Origin: Auanema rhodensis
Lineage: Eukaryota; Nematoda; Chromadorea; Rhabditida; Rhabditidae
DNA length: 64,000 nt
Assembly: GCA_964057225.1 (NCBI GenBank)
Contig: OZ059895.1
Span: forward strand, 21,152,688-21,216,687
Direction of reading: 5' to 3'
The notes under the pieces were generated by a model. It was not told where the DNA came from. It did not search any database and saw only the letters and a program-made list of their open reading frames with translations. Position numbers and translations under genes: made by a program. Shown piece by piece: positions 1 to 12,907 of the stretch. Within the stretch, counting starts at the first letter, position 1. Each line of letters begins with the position of its first letter.

Positions 1-40
1 GACTTTGAAATTTACGTGAACTTTAATTTATGCTAATTAA

Positions 41-59
41 GTGTACACATGATGTGCAC
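41..59. other. Palindrome pair GTGTACAC and GTGCAC in the monomer
   Basis: Unit positions 41-48 are the perfect 8-bp palindrome GTGTACAC and positions 54-59 are GTGCAC. The pair recurs in most monomers. The first palindrome is lost where position 44 is A (GTGAACAC), the second where position 58 is G (GTGCGC). With G at position 49 the stretch between them also gains CACGTG. Short dyads are described as enriched in some centromeric satellites that lack CENP-B boxes; a role here is not shown. Confidence 0.6.
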
Positions 60-137
60 TTGGTATGTAACTCGCTTCACGTCAAAGATAAAGAGATGCG
101 GTTTTCAAAATTAGATTCCCCATGTCCATATTAGTCT

Positions 138-154
138 AAAAACAAATTTTTATT
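138..154. other. A-tract/T-tract segment of the monomer
   Basis: Unit positions 138-154 carry a run of five A, then C, three A, five T and ATT. This is the most AT-rich part of the unit and is likely intrinsically curved or easily melted. Variants put G at 144 (AACGAA), G at 152 (TTGTTG), A at 155 (TTAATA), or swap AT for TA so that CAAATTTT becomes CAATATTTT. The segment also hosts the 1-bp T-run insertion seen near 6,654, 8,765, 9,997 and 11,581. Curvature is inferred from composition only. Confidence 0.5.
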
Positions 155-164
155 GATATTGGTG

Positions 165-177
165 CATGGTAACCATG
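165..177. other. Inverted repeat CATGGT-A-ACCATG across the unit junction
   Basis: Six-base arms around one central A span the end of one unit and the first base of the next. It is intact in many monomers. It is broken by C at position 170 (GGCAACC), by G at 165 (GGATGG) or by T at 166 (GCTTGG). It could extrude a very small hairpin; no protein is known to me to bind it. Confidence 0.55.
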
Positions 178-251
178 ACTTTAAAATTTACGTGAACTTT
201 AATTTATGCTAATTAAGTGTACACATGATGTGCACTTGGTATGTAACTCGC

Positions 252-261
252 TTCACGTGAA
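252..261. other. 10-bp palindrome TTCACGTGAA with CACGTG core
   Basis: First intact example of a palindrome found in most monomers at unit positions 76-85. The core CACGTG is the G-box/E-box hexamer bound by bHLH and plant bZIP proteins. Monomers with C at position 83 read TTCACGTCAA and lose it (for example 76-85). Monomers with G at position 49 gain a second CACGTG. The number per unit is thus 0, 1 or 2 according to monomer type. Binding is possible from the motif but not shown. Confidence 0.55.
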
Positions 262-3200
262 AGATGAAGAGATGCGGTTTTCAAAATTAGATTCCTCATG
301 TCCATATTAGTCTAGAAACAAATTTTTGTTGATATTGGTGGATGGTAACCATGACTTTGAAATTTACGTGAACTTTAATTTATGCTAATTAAGTGTACAC
401 ATGATGTGCACTTGGTATGTAACTCGCTTCACGTCAAAGATAAAGAGATGCGGTTTTCAAAATTAGATTCCCCATGTCCATATTAGTCTAAAAACAAATT
501 TTTATTGATATTGGTGCATGGCAACCATGACTTTAAAATTTACGTGAACTTTAATTTATGCTAATTAAGTGTACACATGATGTGCACTTGGTATGTAACT
601 CGCTTCACGTCAAAGATAAAGAGATGCGGTTTTCAAAATTAGATTCCCCATGTCCATATTAGTCTAAAAACAAATTTTTATTGATATTGGTGCATGGTAA
701 CCATGACTTTGAAATTTACGTGAACTTTAATTTATGCTAATTAAGTGTACACATGATGTGCACTTGGTATGTAACTCGCTTCACGTGAAAGATGAAGAGA
801 TGCGGTTTTCAAAATTAGATTCCCCATTTCCATATTAGTCTAAAAACAAATTTTTATTGATATTGGTGCATGGTAACCATGACTTTAAAAGTTACGTGAA
901 CTTTAATTTATGCTAATTAAGTGTACACATGATGTGCACTTGGTATGTAACTCGCTTCACGTCAAAGATAAAGAGATGCGGTTTTCAAAATTAGATTCCC
1001 CATGTCCATATTAGTCTAAAAACAAATTTTTATTGATATTGGTGCATGGTAACCATGACTTTGAAATTTACGTGAACTTTAATTTATGCTAATTAAGTGT
1101 ACACATGATGTGCACTTGGTATGTAACTCGCTTCACGTGAAAGATGAAGAGATGCGGTTTTCAAAATTAGATTCCCCATTTCCATATTAGTCTAAAAACA
1201 AATTTTTATTGATATTGGTGCATGGTAACCATGACTTTGAAATTTACGTGAACTTTAATTTATGCTTATTAAGTGTACACATGATGTGCACTTGGTATGT
1301 AACTCGCTTCACGTCAAAGATAAAGAGATGCGGTTTTCAAAATTAGATTCCCCATGTCCATATTAGTCTAAAAACAAATTTTTATTGATATTGATGCATG
1401 GTAACCATGACTTTGAAATTTACGTGAACTTTAATTTATGCTTATTAAGTGTACACGTGATGTGCACTTGGTATGTAACTCGCTTCACGTGAAAGATAAA
1501 GGGATGCGGTTTTCAAAATTAGATTCCCCATGTCCATATTAGTCTAAAAACAAATTTTTATTGATATTGGTGCATGGTAACCATGACTTTAAAATTTACG
1601 TGAACTTTAATTTATGCTAATTAAGTGTACACATGATGTGCACTTGGTATGTAACTCGCTTCACGTCAAAGATAAAGAGATGCGGTTTTCAAAAATAGAT
1701 TCCCCATGTCCATATTAGTCTAAAAACAAATTTTTATTAATATTGGTGCTTGGTAACCATGACTTTGAAATTTACGTGAACTTTAATTTATGCTAATTAA
1801 GTGTACACATGATGTGCACTTGGTATGTAACTCGCTTCACGTCAAAGATAAAGAGATGCGGTTTTCAAAATTAGATTCCCCATGTCCATATTAGTCTAAA
1901 AACAAATTTTTATTGATATTGGTGCATGGTAACCATGACTTTAAAATTTACGTGAACTTTAATTTATGCTAATTAAGTGTACACATGATGTGCACTTGGT
2001 ATGTAACTCGCTTCACGTGAAAGATAAAGAGATGCGGTTTTCAAAATTAGATTCCTCATGTCCATATTAGTCTAGAAACAAATTTTTGTTGATATTGGTG
2101 GATGGTAACCATGACTTTGAAATTTACGTGAACTTTAATTTATGCTAATTAAGTGTACACATGATGTGCACTTGGTATGTAACTCGCTTCACGTCAAAGA
2201 TAAAGAGATGCGGTTTTCAAAATTAGATTCCCCATGTCCATATTAGTCTAAAAACAAATTTTTATTGATATTGGTGCATGGCAACCATGACTTTAAAATT
2301 TACGTGAACTTTAATTTATGCTAATTAAGTGTACACATGATGTGCACTTGGTATGTAACTCGCTTCACGTCAAAGATAAAGAGATGAGGTTTTCAAAATT
2401 AGATTCCCCATGTCCATATTAGTCTAAAAACAAATTTTTATTAATATTGGTGCATGGTAACCATGACTTTGAAATTTACGTGAACTTTAATTTATGCTAA
2501 TTAAGTGTACACATGATGTGCACTTGGTATGTAACTCGCTTCACGTGAAAGATGAAGAGATGCGGTTTCCAAAATTAGATTCCTCATGTCCATATTAGTC
2601 TAAAAACGAATTTTTATTGATATTAATGCATGGTAACCATGACTTTGAAATTTACGTGAACTTTAATTTATGCTTATTAAGTGTACACGTGATGTGCACT
2701 TGGTATGTAACTCGCTTCACGTGAAAGATAAAGAGATGCGGTTTTCAAAATTAGATTCCCCATGTCCATATTAGTCTAAAAACAAATTGTTATTGATATT
2801 GGTGCATGGTAACCATGACTTTAAAATTTACGTGAACTTTAATTTATGCTAATTAAGTGTACACATGATGTGCACTTGGTATGTAACTCGCTTCACGTCA
2901 AAGATAAAGAGATGCGGTTTTCAAAATTAGATTCCCCATGTCCATATTAGTCTAAAAACAAATTTTTATTGATATTGGTGCATGGTAACCATGACTTTGA
3001 AATTTACGTGAACTTTAATTTATGCTAATTAAGTGTACACATGATGTGCACTTGGTATGTAACTCGCTTCACGTGAAAGATGAAGAGATGCGGTTTTCAA
3101 AATTAGATTCCCCATTTCCATATTAGTCTAAAAACAAATTTTTATTGATATTGGTGCATGGTAACCATGACTTTAAAAGTTACGTGAACTTTAATTTATG

Positions 3201-4560
3201 CTAATTAAGTGTACACATGATGTGCACTTGGTATGTAACTCGCTTCACGTCAAAGATAAAGAGATGCGGTTTTCAAAATTAGATTCCCCATGTCCATATT
3301 AGTCTAAAAACAAATTTTTATTGATATTGATGCATGGTAACCATGACTTTGAAATTTACGTGAACTTTAATTTATGCTTATTAAGTGTACACGTGATGTG
3401 CACTTGGTATGTAACTCGCTTCACGTGAAAGATAAAGGGATGCAGTTTTCAAAATTAGATTCCCCATGTCCATATTAGTCTAAAAACAAATTTTTATTGA
3501 TATTGGTGCATGGTAACCATGACTTTAAAATTTACGTGAACTTTAATTTATGCTAATTAAGTGTACACATGATGTGCACTTGGTATGTAACTCGCTTCAC
3601 GTCAAAGATAAAGAGATGCGGTTTTCAAAAATAGATTCCCCATGTCCATATTAGTCTAAAAACAAATTTTTATTAATATTGGTGCTTGGTAACCATGACT
3701 TTGAAATTTACGTGAACTTTAATTTATGCTAATTAAGTGTACACATGATGTGCACTTGGTATGTAACTCGCTTCACGTCAAAGATAAAGAGATGCGGTTT
3801 TCAAAATTAGATTCCCCATGTCCATATTAGTCTAAAAACAAATTTTTATTGATATTGGTGCATGGTAACCATGACTTTAAAATTTACGTGAACTTTAATT
3901 TATGCTAATTAAGTGTACACATGATGTGCACTTGGTATGTAACTCGCTTCACGTCAAAGATAAAGAGATGCGGTTTTCAAAATTAGATTCCCCATGTCCA
4001 TATTAGTCTAAAAACAAATTTTTATTGATATTGGTGCATGGTAACCATGACTTTGAAATTTACGTGAACTTTAATTTATGCTTATTAAGTGTACACGTGA
4101 TGTGCACTTGGTATGTAACTCGCTTGACGTGAAAGATGAAGAGATGCGGTTTTCAAAATTAGATTCCTCATGTCCATATTAGTCTAAAAACGAATTTTTA
4201 TTGATATTGATGCATGGTAACCATGACTTTGAAATTTACGTGAACTTTAATTTATGCTAATTAAGTGTACACATGATGTGCACTTGGTATGTAACTCGCT
4301 TCACGTGAAAGATGAAGAGATGCGGTTTTCAAAATTAGATTCCTCATGTCCATATTAGTCTAGAAACAAATTTTTGTTGATATTGGTGGATGGTAACCAT
4401 GACTTTGAAATTTACGTGAACTTTAATTTATGCTAATTAAGTGTACACATGATGTGCACTTGGTTTGTAACTCGCTTCACGTCAAAGATAAAGAGATGCG
4501 GTTTTCAAAATTAGATTTCCCATGACCATATTAGTCTAAAAACAAATTTTTATTGATATT

Positions 4561-6738
4561 GGTGCATGGCAACCATGACTTTAAAATTTACGTGAACTTT
4601 AATTTATGCTAATTAAGTGTACACATGATGTGCACTTGGTATGTAACTCGCTTCACGTCAAAGATAAAGAGATGCGGTTTTCAAAATTAGATTCCCCATG
4701 ACCATATTAGTCTAAAAACAAATTTTTATTAATATTGGTGCATGGTAACCATGACTTTGAAATTTACGTGAACTTTAATTTATGCTAATTAAGTGTACAC
4801 ATGATGTGCGCTTGGTATGTAACTAGCTTCACGTGAAAGATAAAGAGATGCGGTTTTCAAAATTAGATTCCCCATTTCCATATTAGTCTAAAAACGAATT
4901 TTTATTGATATTGATGCATGGTAACCATGACTTTGAAATTTACGTGAACTTTAATTTATGCTTATTAAGTGTACACGTGATGTGCACTTGGTATGTAACT
5001 TGCTTCACGTGAAAGATAAAGGGATGCGGTTTTCAAAATTAGATTCCCCATGTCCAAATTAGTCTAAAAACAAATTTTTATTGATATTGGTGCATGGCAA
5101 CCATGACTTTAAAATTTACGTGAACTTTAATTTATGCTAATTAAGTGTACACGTGATGTGCACTTGGTATGTAACTCGCTTCACGTAAAAAATGAAGAGA
5201 TGCGGTTTTCAAAATTAGATTCCACATGTCCATATTAGTCTAAAAACAAATTTTTGTTGATATTGGTGGATGGTAACCATGACTTTGAAATTTACGTGAA
5301 CTTTAATTTATGCTAATTAAGTGTACACGTGATGTGCACTCGGTATGTAACTCGCTTCACGTGAAATATGAAGAGATGCGGTTTTCAAAATTAGATTCCC
5401 CATGTCCATATTAGTCTAAAAACAAATTTTTATTGATATTGGTGCATGGCAACCATGACTTTAAAATTTACGTGAACTTTAATTTATGCTAATTAAGTGT
5501 ACACATGATGTGCACTTGGTATGTAACTCGCTTCACGTCAAAGATAAAGAGATGCGGTTTTCAAAATTAGATTCCCCATGTCCATATTAGTCTAAAAACA
5601 AATTTTTATTAATATTGGTGCTTGGTAACCACGACTTTGAAATTTACGTGAACTTTAATTTATGCTAATTAAGTGAACACATGATGTGCACTTGGTATGT
5701 AACTCGCTTCACGTGAAAGATAAAGAGATGTGGTTTTCAAAATAGATTCCCCATGTCCATATTAGTCTAAAAACGAATTTTTATTGATATTGATGCATGT
5801 TAACCATGACTTTGAAATTTACGTGAACTTTAATTTATGCTTATTAAGTGAACACATGATGTGCACTTGGTATGTAACTCGCTTCACGTGAAAGATAAAG
5901 GGATGCGGTTTTCGAAATTAGATTCCTCATGTCCATATTAGTCTAAAAACAAATTTTTATTAATATTGGGGCATGGTAACCATGACTTTGAAATTTACGT
6001 GAACTTTAATTTATGCTAATTAAGTGTACACATGATGTGCACTTGGTATGTAACTCGCTTCACGTGAAAGATAAAGGGATGCGGTTTTCAAAATTAGATT
6101 CCCCATGTCCATATTAGTCTAAAAACAAATTTTTATTAATATTGGTGCATGGCAACCATGACTTTAAAATTTACGTGAACTTTAATTTATGCTAATTAAG
6201 TGTACACGTGATGTGCACTCGGTATGTAACTCGCTTCACGTCAAAGATAAAGAGATGCGGTTTTCAAAATTGGATTCCCCATGTCCATATTAGTCTAAAA
6301 ACAAATTTTTATTAATATTGGTGCATGGTAACCATGACTTTGAAATTTACGTGAACTTTAATTTATGCTAATTAAGTGTACACATGATGTGCACTTGGTA
6401 TGTAACTCGCTTCACGTGAAAGATGAAGAGATGCGGTTTCCAAAATTAGATTCCTCATGTCCATATTAGTCTAAAAACGAATTTTTATTGATATTAATGC
6501 ATGGTAACCATGACTTTGAAATTTACGTGAACTTTAATTTATGCTTATTAAGTGTACACGTGATGTGCACTTGGTATGTAACTCGCTTCACGTGAAAGAT
6601 AAAGAGATGCGGTTTTCAAAATTAGATTCCCCATGTCCATATTAGTCTAAAAACAAATTTTTTTTTAATATTGGTGCTTGGTAACCATGACTTTAAAATT
6701 TACGTGAACTTTAATTTATGCTAATTAAGTGTACACAT
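4561..6738. repeat. Left block 2: mixed monomers, distant match to 15-16.5 kb
   Basis: Two rare markers place this block in register with about 15.3-16.5 kb at the same offset of 10,735 bp (61 units minus one base). They are AACTAGC at 4,821 and 15,556, and CCACGAC at 5,629 and 16,364. The sequence between the markers has equal length in both places but different monomer types, so only the flanks look directly related. The first 175-bp monomer is here, with one T lost near 5,743, as is the first 1-bp T-run insertion near 6,654. Confidence 0.7.
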
Positions 6739-7614
6739 GATGTGCACTTGGTATGTAACTCGCTTCACGTCAAAGATAAAGAGATGCGGTTTTCAAAATT
6801 AGATTCCCCATGTCCATATTAGTCTAAAAACAAATTTTTATTGATATTGGTGCATGGTAACCATGACTTTGAAATTTACGTGAACTTTAATTTATGCTAA
6901 TTAAGTGTACACATGATGTGCACTTGGTATGTAACTCGCTTCACGTGAAATATGAAGAAATGCGGTTTTCAAAATTAGATTCCCCATGTCCATATTAGTC
7001 TAAAAACAAATTTTTATTGATATTGGTGCATGGCAACCATGACTTTAAAATTTACGTGAACTTTAATTTATGCTAATTAAGTGTACACATGATGTGCACT
7101 TGGTATGTAACTCGCTTCACGTGCAAGATAGAGAGATGCGGTTTTCAAAATTAGATTCTCCATGTCCATATTAGTCTAAAAACAAATTTTTATTAATATT
7201 GGTTCTTGGTAACCATGACTTTGAAATTTACGTGAACTTTGATTTATGCTAATTAAGTGAACACATGATGTGCACTTGGTATGTAACTCGCTTCACGTGC
7301 AAGATAGAGAGATGCGGTTTTCAAAATAGATTCCCCATGTCCATATTAGTCTAAAAACGAATTTTTATTGATATTGATTCATGGTAACCATGACTTTGAA
7401 AATTACGTGAACTTTAATTTATGCTTATTAAGTGTACACGTGATGTGCACTTGGTATGTAACTCGCTTCACGTCAAAGATAAAGGGATGCGGTTTTCAAA
7501 ATTAGATTCCCCATGTCCATATTAGTCTAAAAACAAATTTTTATTAATATTGGTGCATGGTAACCATGACTTTGAAATTTACGTGAACTTTAATTTATGC
7601 TAATTAAGTGTACA
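6739..7614. repeat. 5-monomer higher-order unit (879 bp), copy 1
   Basis: Five monomers, one of them 175 bp, repeated in direct tandem by the next feature. Shared rare markers 879 bp apart are TATGAAGAAA at 6,951 and 7,830, GGTTCTTGGT at 7,201 and 8,080, and monomers reading GTGCAAGATAGAG at unit positions 81-93. The left limit is where unit position 49 switches from A to G between the copies. A few differences were seen, for example CCAAAT near 8,045 against CCATAT. Confidence 0.85.
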
Positions 7615-8493
7615 CGTGATGTGCACTTGGTATGTAACTCGCTTCACGTCAAAGATAAAGAGATGCGGTTTTCAAAATTAGATTCCCCATGTCCATATTA
7701 GTCTAAAAACAAATTTTTATTGATATTGGTGCATGGTAACCATGACTTTGAAATTTACGTGAACTTTAATTTATGCTAATTAAGTGTACACATGATGTGC
7801 ACTTGGTATGTAACTCGCTTCACGTGAAATATGAAGAAATGCGGTTTTCAAAATTAGATTCCCCATGTCCATATTAGTCTAAAAACAAATTTTTATTGAT
7901 ATTGGTGCATGGCAACCATGACTTTAAAATTTACGTGAACTTTAATTTATGCTAATTAAGTGTACACATGATGTGCACTTGGTATGTAACTCGCTTCACG
8001 TGCAAGATAGAGAGATGCGGTTTTCAAAATTAGATTCTCCATGTCCAAATTAGTCTAAAAACAAATTTTTATTAATATTGGTTCTTGGTAACCATGACTT
8101 TGAAATTTACGTGAACTTTGATTTATGCTAATTAAGTGAACACATGATGTGCACTTGGTATGTAACTCGCTTCACGTGCAAGATAGAGAGATGCGGTTTT
8201 CAAAATAGATTCCCCATGTCCATATTAGTCTAAAAACGAATTTTTATTGATATTGATTCATGGTAACCATGACTTTGAAAATTACGTGAACTTTAATTTA
8301 TGCTTATTAAGTGTACACGTGATGTGCACTTGGTATGTAACTCGCTTCACGTCAAAGATAAAGGGATGCGGTTTTCAAAATTAGATTCCCCATGTCCATA
8401 TTAGTCTAAAAACAAATTTTTATTAATATTGGTGCATGGTAACCATGACTTTGAAATTTACGTGAACTTTAATTTATGCTAATTAAGTGTACA
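7615..8493. repeat. 5-monomer higher-order unit (879 bp), copy 2
   Basis: Direct tandem partner of the preceding unit, with the same order of five monomers and the same 1-bp T deletion (near 8,205, matching 7,326). It ends near 8,494, where the following monomer has A at unit position 49 and G at 58, unlike the monomer that followed copy 1. Confidence 0.85.
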
Positions 8494-11400
8494 CATGATG
8501 TGCGCTTGGTATGTAACTCGCTTCACGTGAAAGATAAAGAGATGCGGTTTTCAAAATTAGATTCCTCATGTCCATATTAGTCTAAAAACAAATTTTTGTT
8601 GATATTGGTGGATGGTAACCATGACTTTGAAATTTACGTGAACTTTAATTTATGCTAATTAAGTGTACACATGATGTGCACTTGGTATGTAACTCGCTTC
8701 ACGTCAAAGATAAAGAGATGCGGTTTTCAAAATTAGATTCCCCATGTTCATATTAGTCTAAAAACAAATTTTTTTTTAATATTGGTGCTTGGTAACCATG
8801 ACTTTGAAATTTACGTGAACTTTAATTTATGCTAATTAAGTGAACACATGATGTGCACTTGGTATGTAACTCGCTTCACGTGCAAGATAGAGAGATGCGG
8901 TTTTCAAAATAGATTCCCCATGTCCATATTAGTCTAAAAACGAATTTTTATTGATATTGATTCATGGTAACCATGACTTTGAAAATTACGTGAACTTTAA
9001 TTTATGCTTATTAAGTGTACACGTGATGTGCACTTGGTATGTAACTCGCTTCACGTCAAAGATAAAGGGATGCGGTTTTCAAAATTAGATTCCCCATGTC
9101 CATATTAGTCTAAAAACAAATTTTTATTAATATTGGGGCATGGTAACCATGACTTTGAAATTTACGTGAACTTTAATTTATGCTAATTAAGTGTACACAT
9201 GATGTGCGCTTGGTATGTAACTCGCTTCACGTGAAAGATAAAGAGATGCGGTTTTCAAAATTAGATTCCTCATGTCCATATTAGTCTAAAAACGAATTTT
9301 TATTGATATTGATGCATGGCAACCATGACTTTAAAATTTACGTGAACTTTAATTTATGCTAATTAAGTGTACACATGATGTGCACTTGGTATGTAACTCG
9401 CTTCACGTCAAAGATAAAGAGATGCGGTTTTCAAAATTAGATTCCCCATGTCCATATTAGTCTAAAAACAAATTTTTATTGATATTGGTGGATGGTAACC
9501 ATGACTTTGAAATTTACGTGAACTTTAATTTATGCTAAAAAAGTGTACACATGATGTGCGCTTGGTATGTAACTCGCTTCACGTGAAAGATAAAGAGATG
9601 CGGTTTTCAAAATTAGATTCCTCATGTCCATATTAGTCTAAAAACAAATTTTTGTTGATATTGGTGGATGGTAACCATGACTTTGAAATTTACGTGAACT
9701 TTAATTTATGCTAATTAAGTGTACACGTGATGTGCACTCGGTATGTAACTCGCTTCACGTGAAATATGAAGAGATGCGGTTTCCAAAATTAGATTCCCCA
9801 TGTCCATATTAGTCTAAAAACAAATTTTTATTGATATTGGTGCATGGCAACCATGACTTTAAAATTTACGTGAACTTTAATTTATGCTAATTAAGTGTAC
9901 ACATGATGTGCACTTGGTATGTAACTCGCTTCACGTCAAAGATAAAGAGATGCGGTTTTCAAAATTAGATTCCTCATGTTCATATTAGTCTAAAAACAAA
10001 TTTTTTTTTAATATTGGTGCTTGGTAACCATGACTTTGAAATTTACGTGAACTTTAATTTATGCTAATTAAGTGAACACATGATGTGCACTTGGTATGTA
10101 ACTCGCTTCACGTGCAAAATAGAGAGATGCGGTTTTCAAAATAGATTCCCGATGTCCATATTAGTCTAAAAACGAATTTTTATTGATATTGATTCATGGT
10201 AACCATGACTTTGAAAATTACGTGAACTTTAATTTATGCTTATTAAGTGTACACGTGATGTGCACTTGGTATGTAACTCGCTTCACGTCAAAGATAAAGG
10301 GATGCGGTTTTCAAAATTAGATTCCCCATGTCCATATTAGTCTAAAAACAAATTTTTATTAATATTGGTGCATGGTAACCATGACTTTGAAATTTACGTG
10401 AACTTTAATTTATGCTAATTAAGTGTACACATGATGTGCGCTTGGTATGTAACTCGCTTCACGTGAAAGATAAAGAGATGCGGTTTTCAAAATTAGATTC
10501 CTCATGTCCATATTAGTCTAAAAACGAATTTTTATTGATATTGATGCATGGCAACCATGACTTTAAAATTTACGTGAACTTTAATTTATGCTAATTAAGT
10601 GTACACATGATGTGCACTTGGTATGTAACTCGCTTCACGTGAAAGATGAAGAGATGCGGTTTTCAAAATTAGATTCCTCATGTCCATATTAGTCTAAAAA
10701 CGAATTTTTATTGATATTGATGCATGGCAACCATGACTTTAAAATTTACGTGAACTTTAATTTATGCTAATTAAGTGTACACATGATGTGCACTTGGTAT
10801 GTAACTCGCTTCACGTCAAAGATAAAGAGATGCGGTTTTCAAAATTAGATTCCCCATGTCCATATTAGTCTAAAAACAAATTTTTATTGATATTGGTGCA
10901 TGGTAACCATGACTTTGAAATTTACGTGAACTTTAATTTATGCTTATTAAGTGTACACGTGATGTGCACTTGGTATGTAACTCGCTTCACGTGAAAGATG
11001 AAGAGATGCGGTTTTCAAAATTAGATTCCTCATGTCCATATTAGTCTAAAAACGAATTTTTATTGATATTGATGCATGGTAACCATGACTTTGAAATTTA
11101 CGTGAACTTTAATTTATGCTAATTAAGTGTACACATGATGTGCACTTGGTATGTAACTCGCTTCACGTGAAAGATGAAGAGATGCGGTTTTCAAAATTAG
11201 ATTCCTCATGTCCATATTAGTCTAGAAACAAATTTTTGTTGATATTGGTGGATGGTAACCATGACTTTGAAATTTACGTGAACTTTAATTTATGCTAATT
11301 AAGTGTACACATGATGTGCACTTGGTATGTAACTCGCTTCACGTCAAAGATAAAGAGATGCGGTTTTCAAAATTAGATTCCCCATGACCATATTAGTCTA

Positions 11401-12203
11401 AAAACAAATTTTTATTGATATTGGTGCATGGCAACCATGACTTTAAAATTTACGTGAACTTTAATTTATGCTAATTAAGTGTACACATGATGTGCACTTG
11501 GTATGTAACTCGCTTCACGTCAAAGATAAAGAGATGCGGTTTTCAAAATTAGATTCCTCATGTTCATATTAGTCTAAAAACAAATTTTTTTTTAATATTG
11601 GTGCTTGGTAACCATGACTTTGAAATTTACGTGAACTTTAATTTATGCTAATTAAGTGAACACATGATGTGCACTTGGTATGTAACTCGCTTCACGTGCA
11701 AGATAGAGAGATGCGGTTTTCAAAATAGATTCCCCATGTCCATATTAGTCTAAAAACGAATTTTTATTGATATTGATTCATGGTAACCATGACTTTGAAA
11801 ATTACGTGAACTTTAATTTATGCTTATTAAGTGTACACGTGATGTGCACTTGGTATGTAACTCGCTTCACGTCAAAGATAAAGGGATGCGGTTTTCAAAA
11901 TTAGATTCCCCATGTCCATATTAGTCTAAAAACAAATTTTTATTAATATTGGTGCATGGTAACCATGACTTTGAAATTTACGTGAACTTTAATTTATGCT
12001 AATTAAGTGTACACATGATGTGCGCTTGGTATGTAACTCGCTTCACGTGAAAGATAAAGAGATGCGGTTTTCAAAATTAGATTCCTCATGTCCATATTAG
12101 TCTAAAAACGAATTTTTATTGATATTGATGCATGGCAACCATGACTTTAAAATTTACGTGAACTTTAATTTATGCTAATTAAGTGTACACATGATGTGCA
12201 CTT
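8494..12203. repeat. Left block 3: 7-, 9- and 8-monomer duplications with T-run insertions
   Basis: Three related units begin at a monomer with one extra T in its T-run, marked at 8,765, 9,997 and 11,581. The spacing is 7 units (1,232 bp) then 9 units (1,584 bp). Each is followed by the GTGAACAC / GATAGAG monomer that has lost one T at unit position 111-112 (near 8,905, 10,139 and 11,724), then a GATTCATGG monomer. The middle copy carries an extra monomer near 10,620. Sequence from about 10,840 recurs from about 12,250 at an 8-unit offset. Private changes include CTAAAAAAG near 9,535 and GTGCAAAATAG near 10,113. Confidence 0.75.
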
Positions 12204-12907
12204 GGTATGTAACTCGCTTCACGTCAAAGATAAAGAGATGCGGTTTTCAAAATTAGATTCCCCATGTCCATATTAGTCTAAAAACAAATTTTTATTGATA
12301 TTGGTGCATGGTAACCATGACTTTGAAATTTACGTGAACTTTAATTTATGCTTATTAAGTGTACACGTGATGTGCACTTGGTATGTAACTCGCTTCACGT
12401 GAAAGATGAAGAGATGCGGTTTTCAAAATTAGATTCCTCATGTCCATATTAGTCTAAAAACGAATTTTTATTGATATTGATGCATGGTAACCATGACTTT
12501 GAAATTTACGTGAACTTTAATTTATGCTAATTAAGTGTACACATGATGTGCACTTGGTATGTAACTCGCTTCACGTGAAAGATGAAGAGATGCGGTTTTC
12601 AAAATTAGATTCCTCATGTCCATATTAGTCTAGAAACAAATTTTTGTTGATATTGGTGGATGGTAACCATGACTTTGAAATTTACGTGAACTTTAATTTA
12701 TGCTAATTAAGTGTACACATGATGTGCACTTGGTATGTAACTCGCTTCACGTCAAAGATAAAGAGATGCGGTTTTCAAAATTAGATTCCCCATGACCATA
12801 TTAGTCTAAAAACAAATTTTTATTGATATTGGTGCATGGCAACCATGACTTTAAAATTTACGTGAACTTTAATTTATGCTAATTAAGTGTACACGTGATG
12901 TGCACTC
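12204..12907. repeat. 4-monomer unit (704 bp), copy 1
   Basis: Four monomers in the order: C at position 83; GCTTATT with GATGAAG; GATGAAG with TCTAGAAAC; and CCATGACC. They recur immediately to the right with a 704-bp offset. The match runs from 12,204 to about 12,813, where copy 2 has G in AACGAA and this copy has A. Confidence 0.8.

Larger units (their letters stand above)
1..176 (+). repeat. Reference monomer defining unit coordinates
   Basis: First complete unit, used here as the coordinate frame. G+C counted by hand is 57 of 176. Recurrent variable unit positions are: 7 (G/A), 8 (A/T), 11 (T/A/G), 35 (A/T), 44 (T/A), 49 (A/G), 58 (A/G), 61 (T/C), 73 (C/T/A), 83 (C/G), 87 (G/T), 90 (A/G), 94 (A/G), 99 (C/T), 111-112 (TT/T), 120 (C/T/A), 124 (G/T), 131 (T/C), 132 (T/C), 144 (A/G), 152 (A/G), 155 (G/A), 162 (G/A), 165 (C/G), 166 (A/T) and 170 (T/C). 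Combinations of these define the monomer types from which the higher-order blocks are built. All three forward frames normally contain stops. Confidence 0.95.
1..4560. repeat. Left block 1: mosaic of 10-, 11- and 13-monomer duplications
   Basis: Monomers 1-4 recur at 1,761-2,460, a 10-unit offset of 1,760 bp, with few differences. Units from about 529 to 1,060 recur at 2,817-3,350, a 13-unit offset of 2,288 bp; the shared marker is GACTTTAAAAG at 881 and 3,169. Further on the offset falls to 1,936 bp, marked by the run AAAAATAGAT at 1,691 and 3,627, so two monomers were lost or gained between copies. Diagnostic variants are C at unit position 83, G at 90 and TCTAGAAAC monomers (near 311, 2,075 and 4,361). 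No 175-bp monomer occurs here. Confidence 0.8.

Noticed and set aside
252-261. TTCACGTGAA as a promoter G-box or yeast-type CDEI element
   Set aside because: It occurs in most monomers with no gene beside it, and the base before TCACGTG is T, not the purine of the CDEI consensus. Kept only as a motif observation.
6650-6670. Nine-T run as a terminator
   Set aside because: The T-run is a 1-bp variant of the A/T tract present in every unit; there is no upstream gene or stem.
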